DNA of 64,000 nt from Tieghemostelium lacteum. Lineage: Eukaryota; Evosea; Eumycetozoa; Dictyosteliales; Raperosteliaceae. The position numbers and the translations under genes were made by a program. How positions within the stretch are numbered: the first letter of the stretch is position 1; every line of letters begins with the position of its first letter. Below, in pieces: positions 35,466 through 45,388 of the stretch. The stretch is from the NCBI GenBank assembly GCA_001606155.1, contig LODT01000011.1, positions 62,001-126,000 of the forward strand. The letters are read 5' to 3'. Below the pieces are notes generated by a model. It saw nothing but the letters and a program-made list of their open reading frames with translations, was not told the DNA's origin and did not search any database.

Positions 35466-37858
35466 ATGTTTAGAATGGATTATTTTCACAAAAAGAATAA
35501 TATTATAAACACAGATAGTGACGATGACGATGATGAAGACGATGGAAACTATATAGAATATATCGATGTGGATGCAGAAAGTGCTGAGGGTTCAGATACT
35601 GAAATGATAGAAATGAAACCTAGAGCATATCCATCAAAAATTCAACCATCTGCAGTTGTAACAAGTTCTAATACAACAACAACAACAACAACAACGACTA
35701 CAACTACAACAACATCGACATCTATAAATTCCAGTAAAAAAAGACCAATTGAGGATCTAGAGGGGCCATTTCCAACTAGTGCAGCGTCATTAGCAAATGG
35801 TAATCCTAGTAGTAGTAAAAAACCATTATCTAAACCGACAAGTCCCTATCTAAATAGTAAGAATGGACTTGATTTAACTAGTACTGGTCAATTCTCTTTT
35901 GAAGACTGTTTGAAAGGTATTGAAACCGTACTTTCACCTAGAAAATATAATATAGTTCCAGATGGTTTCAATAATCCTATTCAAATAAGTCCAAAACTCC
36001 TAGGAAATACATCTTCATTACTTTATAATAATAATATTAACAAAATAGATTTTACATTTTCATTATACGATTCACAAAATAATAATAATATTAGTAAACA
36101 AAACCATAGTCAACATCTATCATACGAAAAGGATCCAGACTATGAAATCAATAGAAAGATTATCGAAGAATTAATAGAACAGGATAAACAAATGTATAGT
36201 AAACGCTCAAATGGTTCGACATCTTCTCCTTTATATAACCCCAATGAGGAGATTCATGAACTTTCAGGAAAATGTATAGATTGTCAAAAGGTTCCAACAG
36301 AAATGCACGATATCATATTTTTAGATCATGTAGGTGTTTTGTATACAATTTCTAAAATATTGAATAGTAGAAATATACTAATAGGATGTATGTCATATAT
36401 AAGTGTGGTCATGTATATTGTAGAGGATGTTTACATACATTTATTTTGAATAAAATTAAAGAGAAAAAAGTTTCAAAGATCAAGTGTAAAGCTTGTTTTA
36501 GACAGTTATCAAGTTTAGATATAAAACAGGTACTGGATGATCAGGAATATGCTATATATGATAAAGCATCACTTGATCAGGTGTTATTAAAAAACAAGGA
36601 AAATTATATATGTTGTCCTAATACAAATTGTGGATTACTACTAGAGAAAGTTATCCTAACACAACAACAATTGAAAGATAGTTCTAATGGATTGTCTAAT
36701 AGTAGTAATGGAAGTGGAAAAGAATTTAACGAAAATGGAGAGACACTTTCTAAAGAGTCTATTGAACATAAAAAGAAATATAGAGTCAGATGTCATCAAT
36801 GTTCAATAGTATTTTGTACAGAGTGTCTTATTACACCATACCACATTGGTTACACGTGTGCTCAATATCAAATCTATCATTCAAACAAACATTGTAAATA
36901 CTGTAAAAAGACTCTACTCTATGGAAGTACTTGTCATAACCCTGAATGTAAATTAAAATATAAGAATTCGTGTCACAAAATTTTGGCATGTGGTCACGAT
37001 TGTTGTGGTGTAAAAGGTGAATTAGAATGTCTACCTTGTTTACATTGTCCAGAGAAATTAAATATTAATAGTACAACATCAACAACCACAACTACAACAA
37101 CTACAACTACTAGTAGTAACAGTAATGGTACTGTAAAGGAGCATTGTAGAGGTTATGATTATTGTAATATTTGTTGGGTTGAAGATTTAGAATCAGCACC
37201 TAGCATTCAGTTGAAATGTGGTCATATTTTTCATTATAAATGTTGTAAAAAAATTTTGAAACAGAAATGGGCATCTAGTAGAATTACATTTGGTTTTATG
37301 AAATGTGCATTATGTTCAACTGATATGGAACACCCATCATTAAAAGAGTATTTGGATCCTATAAAACAACTCTATAATACAATACTTCAAAAGGCATTAC
37401 AAAGGCTCGCCCATTTTGGTCCGGAGAAGGGTGTTGATTTAAAGGATCCACAATGTAAATACTACAACTCACCAAATACCTATGTAATGGAACGGTTTAG
37501 TTATTTCCAATGTTTCAAATGTAACAAACCTTATTTTGGTGGAGAGAAAGCCTGTGGAGAGAACCGTTTAGATTTCAAAGCTGAGGAATTGATTTGTGGT
37601 GGTTGTTCCAGTGATGGAAATGATCATTGCAAGATTCACGGTAAAGAATATATTGAATACAAATGTAAATGGTGTTGTAATGTCTCTACCTTTTTCTGTT
37701 GGGGTAAAACTCACATGTGCGACAGTTGTCATCGTCGTGTTACTGAAGTAGCTCGTACTCCTAAAGCTCAGTTACCTCGTTGTAAATGTGATCAAAAACA
37801 TGAAGAAGGTGAAGAATTTTGTTTTGGATGTTCTCTTTGTAGAATTTTAAAATCTTAA
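35466..37858 (+). CDS. E3 ubiquitin ligase: RING1-IBR joined to MYCBP2-type RING-Cys-relay module
   Basis: Two exons joined by a very short intron (about 41-44 nt within 36330-36385; best GTATAC...AATAG, phase 2) give about 782 residues. An acidic and Thr/Ser-rich disordered start leads to a RING (C270, C273, C299, H301, C304, C307, C326, C329). An IBR-like C6HC finger follows (about 369-450, ending HIGYTC). Then come a CHKILACGHDCCGVK...LPCLHC segment and a RING-H2 (C552, C555, C570, H572, H575, C578, C599, C602). The C terminus is a tandem-Cys domain of about 130 residues (YFQCFKC-NKPYFGG, KCKWCCNVSTFFCWG). From CHKILACGH on, it matches the C terminus of MYCBP2/PHR ligases. The mix of RBR-like front and RCR back is unusual; activity is inferred. 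Confidence 0.82.
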
Positions 37859-38079
37859 TTTTATACTACCACTTTTTTCATTTTGTTTTATAATCACCAT
37901 CACACAGACACAAAAAGTTTAAAAATAAACTCTTTTTTGATTATTTTTACACTTTCACATAATCGAAATGTCATTTAAAAAAAAAAAAAGGAATAAGAAT
38001 TTTTTTTTTGTAATCAGTTGACAACTCATCTTTGCAAACACTCACACAAAGTGTGTTTGTTATTTATCTATCGATAATA

Positions 38080-39013
38080 ATGGCCTTTTTTGAAACCAAT
38101 TCACCAACCTATAATTTTGCAAAAATTATACCATTAATATCATTTATATTAATAATTTTAATATCTTTAGTTGCATTTAATGGTTTGTGTTATATAGAGA
38201 TTAAATTAAAAACCCCATTTTCTCACCAATTGTGGGTTTTTGATTTAAAATTTCTTCCTCACCCCTCCTTATATCAATAAAAAGATCAATGAATCTAATA
38301 TTGTTATTGGAAATACAGGAACATGGTTTGTGTTTCAAGCTAAAGTTTTAACATATAGTTATAATGGTACTTTTGTTAGTACTGATTATATAGAAGGTGT
38401 ATTTAGAAGTTTAAGTTTTAAGATTAATTATAAACCCAATGAAGACAGTTCAAGTTATATAGAGAGTAATGTGACGTGTTCCTATGAGAATAGTACACAA
38501 TCACAACAAGAATCCATTTACAGTTCAGGTGATGCTGTATTTACCTATTTTACATGTCAATATGACAGTGTTCAATCAGAGAATGGAACCAATATGGTGA
38601 AAACCTATACTGTAAGTTCAAATGTAGGTTTAGTCATTGATGCATCTGTAGTTACCATAAGTGTATTTACAGTTGGATCTCTATTGTGTTGTTTCCTATT
38701 CCCAGAGAACAAAGGTCGTTGGCAATGGTTTCATTATATAAAACTATTGTTTTCTTTGACTGGGTGTGTCATTTTAATGCTTACAATGATTGAATTTAGA
38801 GATACATTTCCAAATGATGTTGCACCTCATACTGCTACTATTGATCCTATATCTCTAAAATATGGATTCTCATGGTATCTTACTGTAACCTCAAGTATTT
38901 TATTCCTAATTTCCACAATTGCAACAATAGTTTGTATAATTACTAGACCTGATCATAGTGATTATATACCAATGACTTCTGATCAAGAAACTGTATTGAT
39001 TAATGAACCTTAA
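38080..39013 (+). CDS. Four-pass membrane protein, claudin/SUR7-like topology
   Basis: Two exons, 38080-38182 and 38319-39013, join in phase 1 (GTTTGT...ATACAG) to 265 residues; the join reads LVAFNGTWFVFQAKVL. The ATG at 38080 (MAFFETNSP) is preferred, since the reading frame upstream begins only at a TTG. TM1 is about residues 14-35. A luminal or extracellular loop of about 100 residues has two Cys (VTCSYENS, YFTCQYDS) and several N-x-S/T sites. TM2 (VVTISVFTVGSLLCCFLF), TM3 (LLFSLTGCVILMLTMI) and TM4 (LTVTSSILFLISTIATIVC) follow, with a short cytosolic tail. This is the claudin/SUR7-like plan, but no signature motif confirms a family. Function unknown. Confidence 0.75.
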
Positions 39014-39535
39014 ATTTGTACAAAAAATATAAAAATACTCAAAATTAGTGTGGAATTAGTAAGAATTGTGGATAGAATGATAATTTCAAAATTTGAATAT
39101 ATCATTTATGATAAATCCACAAACAACACACACCCACCTACCAAAAACACAAAGAAATTTCTGAAATGTGTTTTGGCTTTTGTAAATAAAATTATAAAAT
39201 AATAAACATAACGTATATCTCTGTTGGGTTGTTTGAAAAGAGACTCGAAAAAAGATATTATTGAATTCAATAATTTTATTTGAATCCACTTTGGCTTTTT
39301 TAATTTATTTTTTTTTTTTTTTTTATTTGGTAAAAATATCTAATCAAATTTCCACAATACAAAATCAATAATTGGGATATTATTTTTTTTTTTTTTTTCT
39401 ATATTCTAATATCAACTTCTTTAATAATAATAATTATTTATTTAATTAAATATTATTAAATTTACTCTTATATTTATTTATTTATTTAAACCACCCTTGT
39501 AACAACATTTGTATAATATACCTTTATATTAAAAA
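39014..39535. other. Intergenic, no gene seen
   Basis: About 520 bp with T runs at 39308-39324 and 39383-39400. Promoter of the WH2 gene lies here. Nothing else recognised. Confidence 0.5.
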
Positions 39536-40076
39536 ATGAATAGAGCCCCACCAAAGCCACCCGCTCTAGGAGGAAAACCACCAGGTCCACCACCTCCAGG
39601 CCCACCACCTCCACCAGTAGCAACTGCACCACCAAAGACAGCTGAAAGGGGTGCATTATTAAAATCAATTGAAAAAGGTTCAAAATTAAAGAAAACCAAG
39701 ACCAACGATAGATCAAGCCCAGTCTTAGCCAAAGAGGCAAACAGTGGAGGTGGTGGCGGTGGTATGCCAAGACCAGGCGGTATGCCAATGCCAGGTGGTA
39801 TGCAATTACCAGTTGGAGGATTAGTAAGTATTTTTATAAAATTATTTGTTTGTAAAATTATCATTTATATTAATATTTAATTTCTTTTTATTTGTATAAT
39901 AGAAAAAACCAGCAGGTCCACCAGCTAAAATTGCACCAATGGGTCAAGCCCCACCACCAAAATTACCAGCAAAGACTGCTCCAGTTGGTCAAGCTCCACC
40001 ACCAAAATTACCAGCCAAAATTGCCCCAGTTGGTGCTCCACCTAAATTACCAGCCAAAATTGCTCCACGTGTTTAA
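39536..40076 (+). CDS. Proline-rich WH2 protein (WIP/verprolin-like), 153 aa
   Basis: Two exons, 39536-39823 and 39903-40076, phase 0 with GTAAGT donor. Residues 1-35 are polyproline (KPPGPPPPGPPPPP), a profilin or SH3 ligand. Residues about 42-66 are a WH2 actin-binding motif: RGALLKSIEKGSKLKKTKT followed by NDRSSP, the same LLxxIxxG-LKK-DRS pattern as WIP and verprolin. A Gly/Met/Pro stretch follows. The second exon is a threefold repeat of PKLPAK-I/T-AP with QAPPP spacers. Small actin-monomer-binding proteins of this kind help WASP-driven actin assembly in the cell cortex. No WASP-binding tail is visible. GC content is higher than in the neighbours because of Pro and Gly codons. Confidence 0.85.
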
Positions 40077-40174
40077 AAATAGAATAATAAATTATAATAT
40101 AAATATATATAACCAATAATTAAAAAGATTTTAAGATATCAATTGAATTTTTTTTATTTTTATTTTTTGATATT

Positions 40175-40637
40175 TTACAGTTCATCTTTTATGGAATGAA
40201 TATATTTATTGGTATAATCTCTCAGATTTTTTATAAATATATCTATAAGTTCATGATCTTGAAAATCTTTTTGTTGTAATCTCAATCTTATACAATCGTC
40301 TATTGCATATTGCTTTTGAAAAGTTTGGCGATGATATTAGATTATTGAAAATATGTTCTTTGAAATATAGTAGATTACTTACTAAAGGTAATAATGATTG
40401 ATTTGATTTCAAGAATAAAGATTTTACATCATTATAATCATGTGATAATAAGTGTGGTATAAAATTACAGAAATTTCCTACTATATTTTCATCTTTTAAC
40501 AATGACATTCCTCTCTGGTAACAATTTTCAAACATAAAATCTGAAATGGTTTTATAATCACTATCTTTTTCATTTTGACATATTATAGTAACTATAAATA
40601 ATATAAAAACTAATAATGAACTTGTATAACTTTTCAT
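40175..40637 (-). CDS. Small secreted protein, unrecognised (one-base frame break)
   Basis: Starts MKSYTSSLLVFILFIVTIICQ, a clear signal peptide. The mature part is helical with spaced Cys residues (ENCYQRG, GNFCNF, DDCIRL) and one N-x-S site. The frame ends early after ISSPNFSK. The next frame continues at once with a sensible, gap-free C terminus (QKQYAIDDCIRLRLQQKDF to HSIKDEL), switching by one base at a T4 run near 40319-40324. No intron signal is present. I therefore treat it as one gene of about 153 residues with either a sequencing indel or a recent frameshift. The last residues, KDEL-like (IKDEL), recall an ER-retention signal. Family unknown. Confidence 0.65.
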
Positions 40638-40833
40638 TGTGACTCAAGAAATGTTAAAAAAAATTAAAAAATAAAATTAAATGAAGAACTAGAAATTGCA
40701 ATGAAAGGGTTTTACAATGTTGTAAAAAAAAAGGGAATGGTGCATCCCAAATGTTTGTCTTTATTTGTGATAGTTATTTAAAAATTTAAAAAAAAAAAAG
40801 TATGATAGTTTTATGTCTATGGTGTGTATACTT

Positions 40834-41877
40834 TTATAAATTACTTTCATCATCATAATTATCTCCTACAGTTGGTGTATTACTATTGTTATTTGAACCT
40901 AAATTACTATTACTAGTGTTATGAGTAGTTGAAGTGGTGGTGCTAACATTAGAGTTTGCATTATAATTATTTCCAAGAGCTTTTGCAATCTTTGCCACAG
41001 AGTTATCTAAAAAGTTAAATAATTGTCTAGCTGATATCTTTTTGATAGCTTCACCATCTTGAATTTCAAAAGCTTGAATTAACTCTGAAGAGGTAACCCC
41101 CTCTTGAGAGTGTGAAAATGTTGGATACTCTAAAAATTGAGTATACTTTTGTTTGGCACCTACAACATCGTCCAATGACAAATGCATTACAATGATACCT
41201 AAACTTGCTTTATGAAGGTCATGATTTTGGTTCAATTTTACAAATACTTTGTTTTGTAACATCATAAGTTCAATAGATTCACTATATTTCTTATGTTTGA
41301 TTAACATGGATATAGTTTGTTTAAAAGTGTCACCAGAGAAATGATCTTTATCATCTAATTCAAACAATTCACATGCATCAACTAACAATTGAATACATTT
41401 ATCCAAATCTGTGTTTTCTAACATTTTTGCAGCTTTTGTCATGGTATCAGCAGCTTGAAAACTGTTACCATTGGTCCTATACAATTTTACAGATTCTAAA
41501 AGTAATTTAACAGATTCTGAGGTTTCACCTGCTTCCTTTGCCATTGTTGCTGCCATTTCCATATTCTTAGCTGCCAGGTAGTAAACATCCATTTGTACCT
41601 GACATAATGATAATCTCTGATAACAATATTTTGAAGAATCGTAAATCTTTGCAACTCTGAATCCATTAGCTGCTTTTTCATACAATATAGCACCTGAGTC
41701 CCAATCACACTTCCATCTAAAAAATGTTTTGGTTGTTCTATATAGAATACCAAAGGATATAAATATACATATACTCAACCACTATTTATACCATAGTATA
41801 AATACATACAATTTATCAGCCTCTTTCATAGCAGTCTCTGCCTCTGCTTTTTTTGAATTTTTCATTTTATCTGTCAT
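40834..41877 (-). CDS. Gamma-SNAP (soluble NSF attachment protein)
   Basis: Exon 1, 41877-41810, encodes MTDKMKNSKKAEAETAMKEADKL. A phase-2 intron (GTATGT...TTTTAG) leads to exon 2, 41716-40834, for 316 residues. The body is a TPR-like helical array typical of SNAPs: WKCDWDSGAILYEKAANGF, AAKNMEMAATMAKEAGE, FQAADTMTKAAKMLE, and the C-terminal part. The fit is to the gamma branch rather than alpha/beta. A Ser/Thr/Asn-rich tail ending NYDDESNL is added at the C terminus. Role in the family: bridges NSF to SNARE complexes for disassembly, with gamma-SNAP acting in endosomal and mitochondrial-linked traffic. The assignment rests on the helical array, which is strong. Confidence 0.88.
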
Positions 41878-42577
41878 TTTTTATTTGTTCTCTCTTCTGA
41901 AACGAATAATAGAAGGGTGATATTTTTTTTTGAAATTAAAAATTTAAATTTAAAATTAATATTTGTTGCTTCCCCACATCTACAAAATAAAAATAAAAAT
42001 TAAAAAATGATTTCTTCAATTATTATTATTATTATTTTCAAAGCCTTCAAAATATTACTATTACTTTTATATAAATATTAATTTTTTAAAAGCAAAGATT
42101 AATCAATAAAAACTATTATTATTATATTCTACAGCACCTGTATTTTGTTTATTTTGATCCTCTAAATAGTTATTGTTGCTTTTTAATAATTTCTATATTC
42201 AAAAATAATTCTAATTACTTTTTAAAAATAATAAAATTTGAGAAACTTATTTAACTAAATCTAAATTGAAAATGTGATGGAACTATAAAAAACATCCTAA
42301 ATATTTCTACAGTTAGAATACGATAGTATTAGTAGAACATGGTTATTTACTTTGTATCAAATTGAAAAAAATTATCTCACGATTTCACAGTTGCAATTTA
42401 GGTATAGAATAGAACATTGATTTAGGAATAGCTTCAGTTAAAAAAGAATATATTTTATTGATTTATAAGGGAAATTTTCAGTTTCAATAGGCTAGTTTAG
42501 AGTATTTCATATAACCATGTTACATCCTTTTCAATTGTTTTTAAATTCTTAAACACTTGTAAAAAAAAGAAGCTTCT
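41878..42577. other. Intergenic, no gene seen
   Basis: 700 bp of AT-rich DNA upstream of gamma-SNAP. No ORF or repeat other than (ATT)n near 42022-42035. Confidence 0.5.
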
Positions 42578-43455
42578 TTTTTTTAAAAACTTTAATTATA
42601 CTGAGAATAGTGTTTAAAATTGCTATTTTGGTTCTGTATTAGGACTTAAGGTAAGTTACCATACTAGGCTCACCAAGCCAACATCAGTTGAGAGTTTATT
42701 TATAAAATAAAATTTTGTTTGTATGTTTTGTTAAATTTGTAGATTAGAGGATTGATTTTGTCCTGTTTATTTTTGATTTGTCTTTAAGTAACTCCTTTTC
42801 TAGTTGTATTATTCTTAGAATTTGGTTGATGGTTGGAATTTTGATTAAATTGGAAGGGTCCACGTTTGAGATGGATGTCCATTTATTCCATATTGATTTG
42901 AAGGTAATTGTTGATAAGGATGATGTGATAATTGCAGTTTTAGACGTTGAGTTTTGAAGAAGGATTCCAGTCAATATCTTTGAATTAGAGATGTTTGATT
43001 GAGCTTTTGAATTGGTGAGTGTATTGATTTGTGGATGTTTGACACTAGAAGAGGATATAGGTGGAGTTAGATTCAGAGATTGTGTTGAATATAGTGCACT
43101 TTTTATTTGAGTAGTCTAATGGAGGTGATTTGGTGATGAAGCGGAATATTATGTTATGGTGGTTTGGGTCTTTTACTTTACTAATTGTTAAGACTAGTTT
43201 GGAACAGTCTCCATTTTTAATTGAGAAGGTGAAGGATTATAGATGGAGGGGTTGATTTTGTCTATTTGAGGAAGAGGAATAAATTCTCCTTCTATGTAAT
43301 GAAAGAAACCAGAAGGTCTTATGATACGGAGAAGAGGCATAAGAGGATGATACCTATTATCCGATTAGTCCCTTTAGCGTATTGGTTACATCTCCCTTTC
43401 TTACACCTTCCTTGGGTTGGTATTTGTGGCTTTGAGGTTGCACTAATTAGGATAA
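42578..43455 (-). mobile_element. LINE fragment C with nested inserts
   Basis: The same LINE family as A and B. Minus-strand order: PKEG-like spacer, Pro/Leu segment, zinc-binding tail, FKSIWNKWTSISN, PTINQILRIIQLEKEL, and the 3' tail TGATGTTGGCTTGGTGAGCC with an A run. It is interrupted twice relative to its relatives. At 43296-43405 lies a SINE-like insert. At about 42606-42670 lies a 65-bp insert, between TTATACTGAG and AGGCTCACC, that begins like the hairpin repeat of 14866. Confidence 0.72.
43296..43405 (+). mobile_element. SINE-like repeat copy 2 (inside LINE C)
   Basis: Runs ATGTAATGAAAGAAACCAG to TTTAGCGTATTGGTTACAT and CCCTTTCTTACA. The TAGCGTATTGG word is close to a tRNA A-box. The uninterrupted sequence in LINE D reads aaattcaccttccttgggtt; here ctccttct lies before and ccttccttggg after the insert, a candidate short target duplication. 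Confidence 0.68.
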
Positions 43456-43888
43456 TGGTTTTTAATTATTTCTACTCTGAATAAAATAATTATTTGTGTA
43501 ATATATTGTGTAATACACTGTTCTTAAATTTAAAATACAATAATGAATTCTTTTTTTACAAGTCCAATCATCTTTTCGATTTTATAACCATAAATTAAAT
43601 AAATAATTTTAAAATCCGCACTAGAGCAAAATAAGATAGTTGTACATTTTGAAATCTTTGCATCTATTTTTTATTTAGTTTGTGAAAAAGAAAGATTTAA
43701 TTTCCAAATAGGAAATAAAGTGGTTTCATCTAGTTGTGCCATGTCGAATCTTTTTAAGATATTGCCCATGGAAAAGTTTTCGCCCATTGGGAATTAATTA
43801 AATTTTTTATCCTTGTTATAGCTTAATGTTTATATAAAGGGAAAACCTAACAATTAGTTTTTTTGGATTTACAAGATTTAATTGTATT
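43456..43888. other. Intergenic, no gene seen
   Basis: About 430 bp between LINE C and the next SINE-like copy. No feature recognised. Confidence 0.4.
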
Positions 43889-43892
43889 AAAC

Positions 43893-44012
43893 ATGTAATG
43901 AAAGTCAAAGAATCCAGAAGGTCTTATGAGAAGGAGAAGAGGCATAAGAGGATGATACCTAGTATCCGATTAGCCCCTTTTGCGTAGTGGTTATACAACT
44001 CTCTTTCTTACA
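43893..44012 (+). mobile_element. SINE-like repeat copy 3 (free-standing)
   Basis: The clearest copy: ATGTAATGAAAG at the start, AGGCATAAGAGGATGATACC in the middle, then CCCCTTTTGCGTAGTGGTTATAC and TTTCTTACA. The GCGTAGTGGTTA word matches the D-arm/A-box of tRNA genes. AAACATGT occurs at 43889-43896 and again at 44013-44020. Part of the left copy (ATGT) may belong to the element, since other copies also start with it. Confidence 0.68.
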
Positions 44013-44057
44013 AAACATGTTAACACCACCATCCTTATAGTAATATATATAATCTAT

Positions 44058-44800
44058 ACCTTTTGTTTTAAAAATTTTAATTATACTGAGGGGCTTACAA
44101 AGCCGACATCAGTTGCTTTTTTTATTTATATTTTGAAGTTTTGTTTATAGGTATTGTTGAATTTGAGTATAGAGAAATTGATTTTGTCTAGATCCCTGTT
44201 TATTTGGAGCTGCAGGATTTTGTCTTTAAGGAGTTCTTTTTCTAGGTGGATTATATTTAGGATTTGGTTAAGGGTAGGTATTTTGATGTATCCGTGTATG
44301 AGAATGATGTCCATTTATTCCAGATTGATTTGAAGGTGATGGCGATTATGTTGATTAGAATTATGTGATATTTACTATTGTAGATGTTGAGAATTGAAGT
44401 AGGAGTCCATTCAATATCTTTGAGTTGGAAATATTTGATAGTGTTTTTGAATTGATGAGTGTATTCAGTGGTTGTTAGACATTCAAATAGAATATAATCA
44501 AGGTATCAATTGAATATAATGTTGTGGTGGTTTGGATCTTTAACTTTGCTGATTGTTAGGAGTAGTTTGGTAGAGTTGAAATGGTTATTTTTTTTCCATT
44601 TTTAGTTGGGAAGGGGTGAGGGGGAGGATTATAGATGGAGGGAGTTTGATTGTATCTATTTGTAGAAGAGGAATAAATTCACCTTCCTTGGGTTGGTAAA
44701 AATTGGTTTGAGGTTGTTTGTGTAGGTCTTTTTTGTATTTGATGTATAGATACAGGTGGTAGTAGTGTTGTGTGGTAAATTTTTTGTAGTTAACATTAGG
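44058..44800 (-). mobile_element. LINE fragment D
   Basis: Minus strand. From YKKFTTQHYYHLYLYIKYKKDL through EGEFIPLLQIDTIKLPPS to the 3' tail, which here reads CAACTGATGTCGGCTTTGTAAGCCCC, a variant shared only with LINE E. It is 5'-truncated at about 44800, and the zinc-binding part is partly deleted near 44495. It lies just downstream of paralogue B. Confidence 0.7.
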
Positions 44801-45388
44801 ATTTTTAGGACTATTTTTGAACAAGATTTGAACAGGGACTTTTTTCGAAGTTATCCCCAAATGGAAGAGATACAACTTTCATATCTATAATTTAAGATAA
44901 AAAAATGAACAAATTAACTATATATTTAAAATGATTAATTCTCCTACTTTTTTTTGTCTTTTCAAACGTTTACTAGTTTGAACGAAGTTTGATATATTTC
45001 AAACATCAATCTTAAATTTTCAAATCTCAAACGGTTGAGCAAACAAGTATTAAAAAAGAGATGTTTAAAAGCATCCGATTCATATGTATATATTGGATTA
45101 CAAATTTTATTTTTTTTGTATATTAATCTTTATATCTATTTTTTTTAATCCAATATTTTATTTTAAATATTTAATGTTGATGTTAGATATTGTTTGAATG
45201 GTTGTCGAGCGAAAACTAATCGTTTGATAAATTTCTTCAAACAAACAAACACCTAGCTTTTCCTATACTCTCAAACCAAACATTTTTTTGTAGGAGCATT
45301 AGTGTTTGGTGATTTCAAATTTCAATTTATATAATATAACAATGTACTGCATATTTTTAAATTAAAAAATCAAAAAAATTTAAATTTA
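44801..45388. other. Gap with imperfect inverted words
   Basis: About 590 bp. tcaaacgtttactagttt near 44965 and its rough complement aaaactaatcgtttga near 45212 form a weak, widely spaced inverted repeat, possibly an old MITE. No gene seen. Confidence 0.3.

Noticed and set aside
39529-39864. Gly/Pro-rich minus-strand ORF opposite the WH2 gene
   Set aside because: Its Gly and Pro runs are only the complement of the polyproline codons. The plus strand has the WH2 motif, a spliced second exon and a proper stop.
43266-43484. 72-codon plus-strand ORF with KRHKRM and PFLHLPW
   Set aside because: It runs across the junction of SINE-like copy 2 and LINE C, so it is a chance frame through two mobile repeats.
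43889-44020. AAACATGT as a clean 8-bp target duplication around SINE-like copy 3
   Set aside because: The ATGT half also begins copies 2 and 5, so it may be element sequence. Only AAAC is safe, hence it is reported as candidate evidence only.
44821-44880. Possible degenerate tRNA next to LINE D (minus strand TTCAAAT after CCCTG)
   Set aside because: The T-arm stem does not pair (CCCTG against CTTGT), and no acceptor stem or anticodon arm could be drawn.
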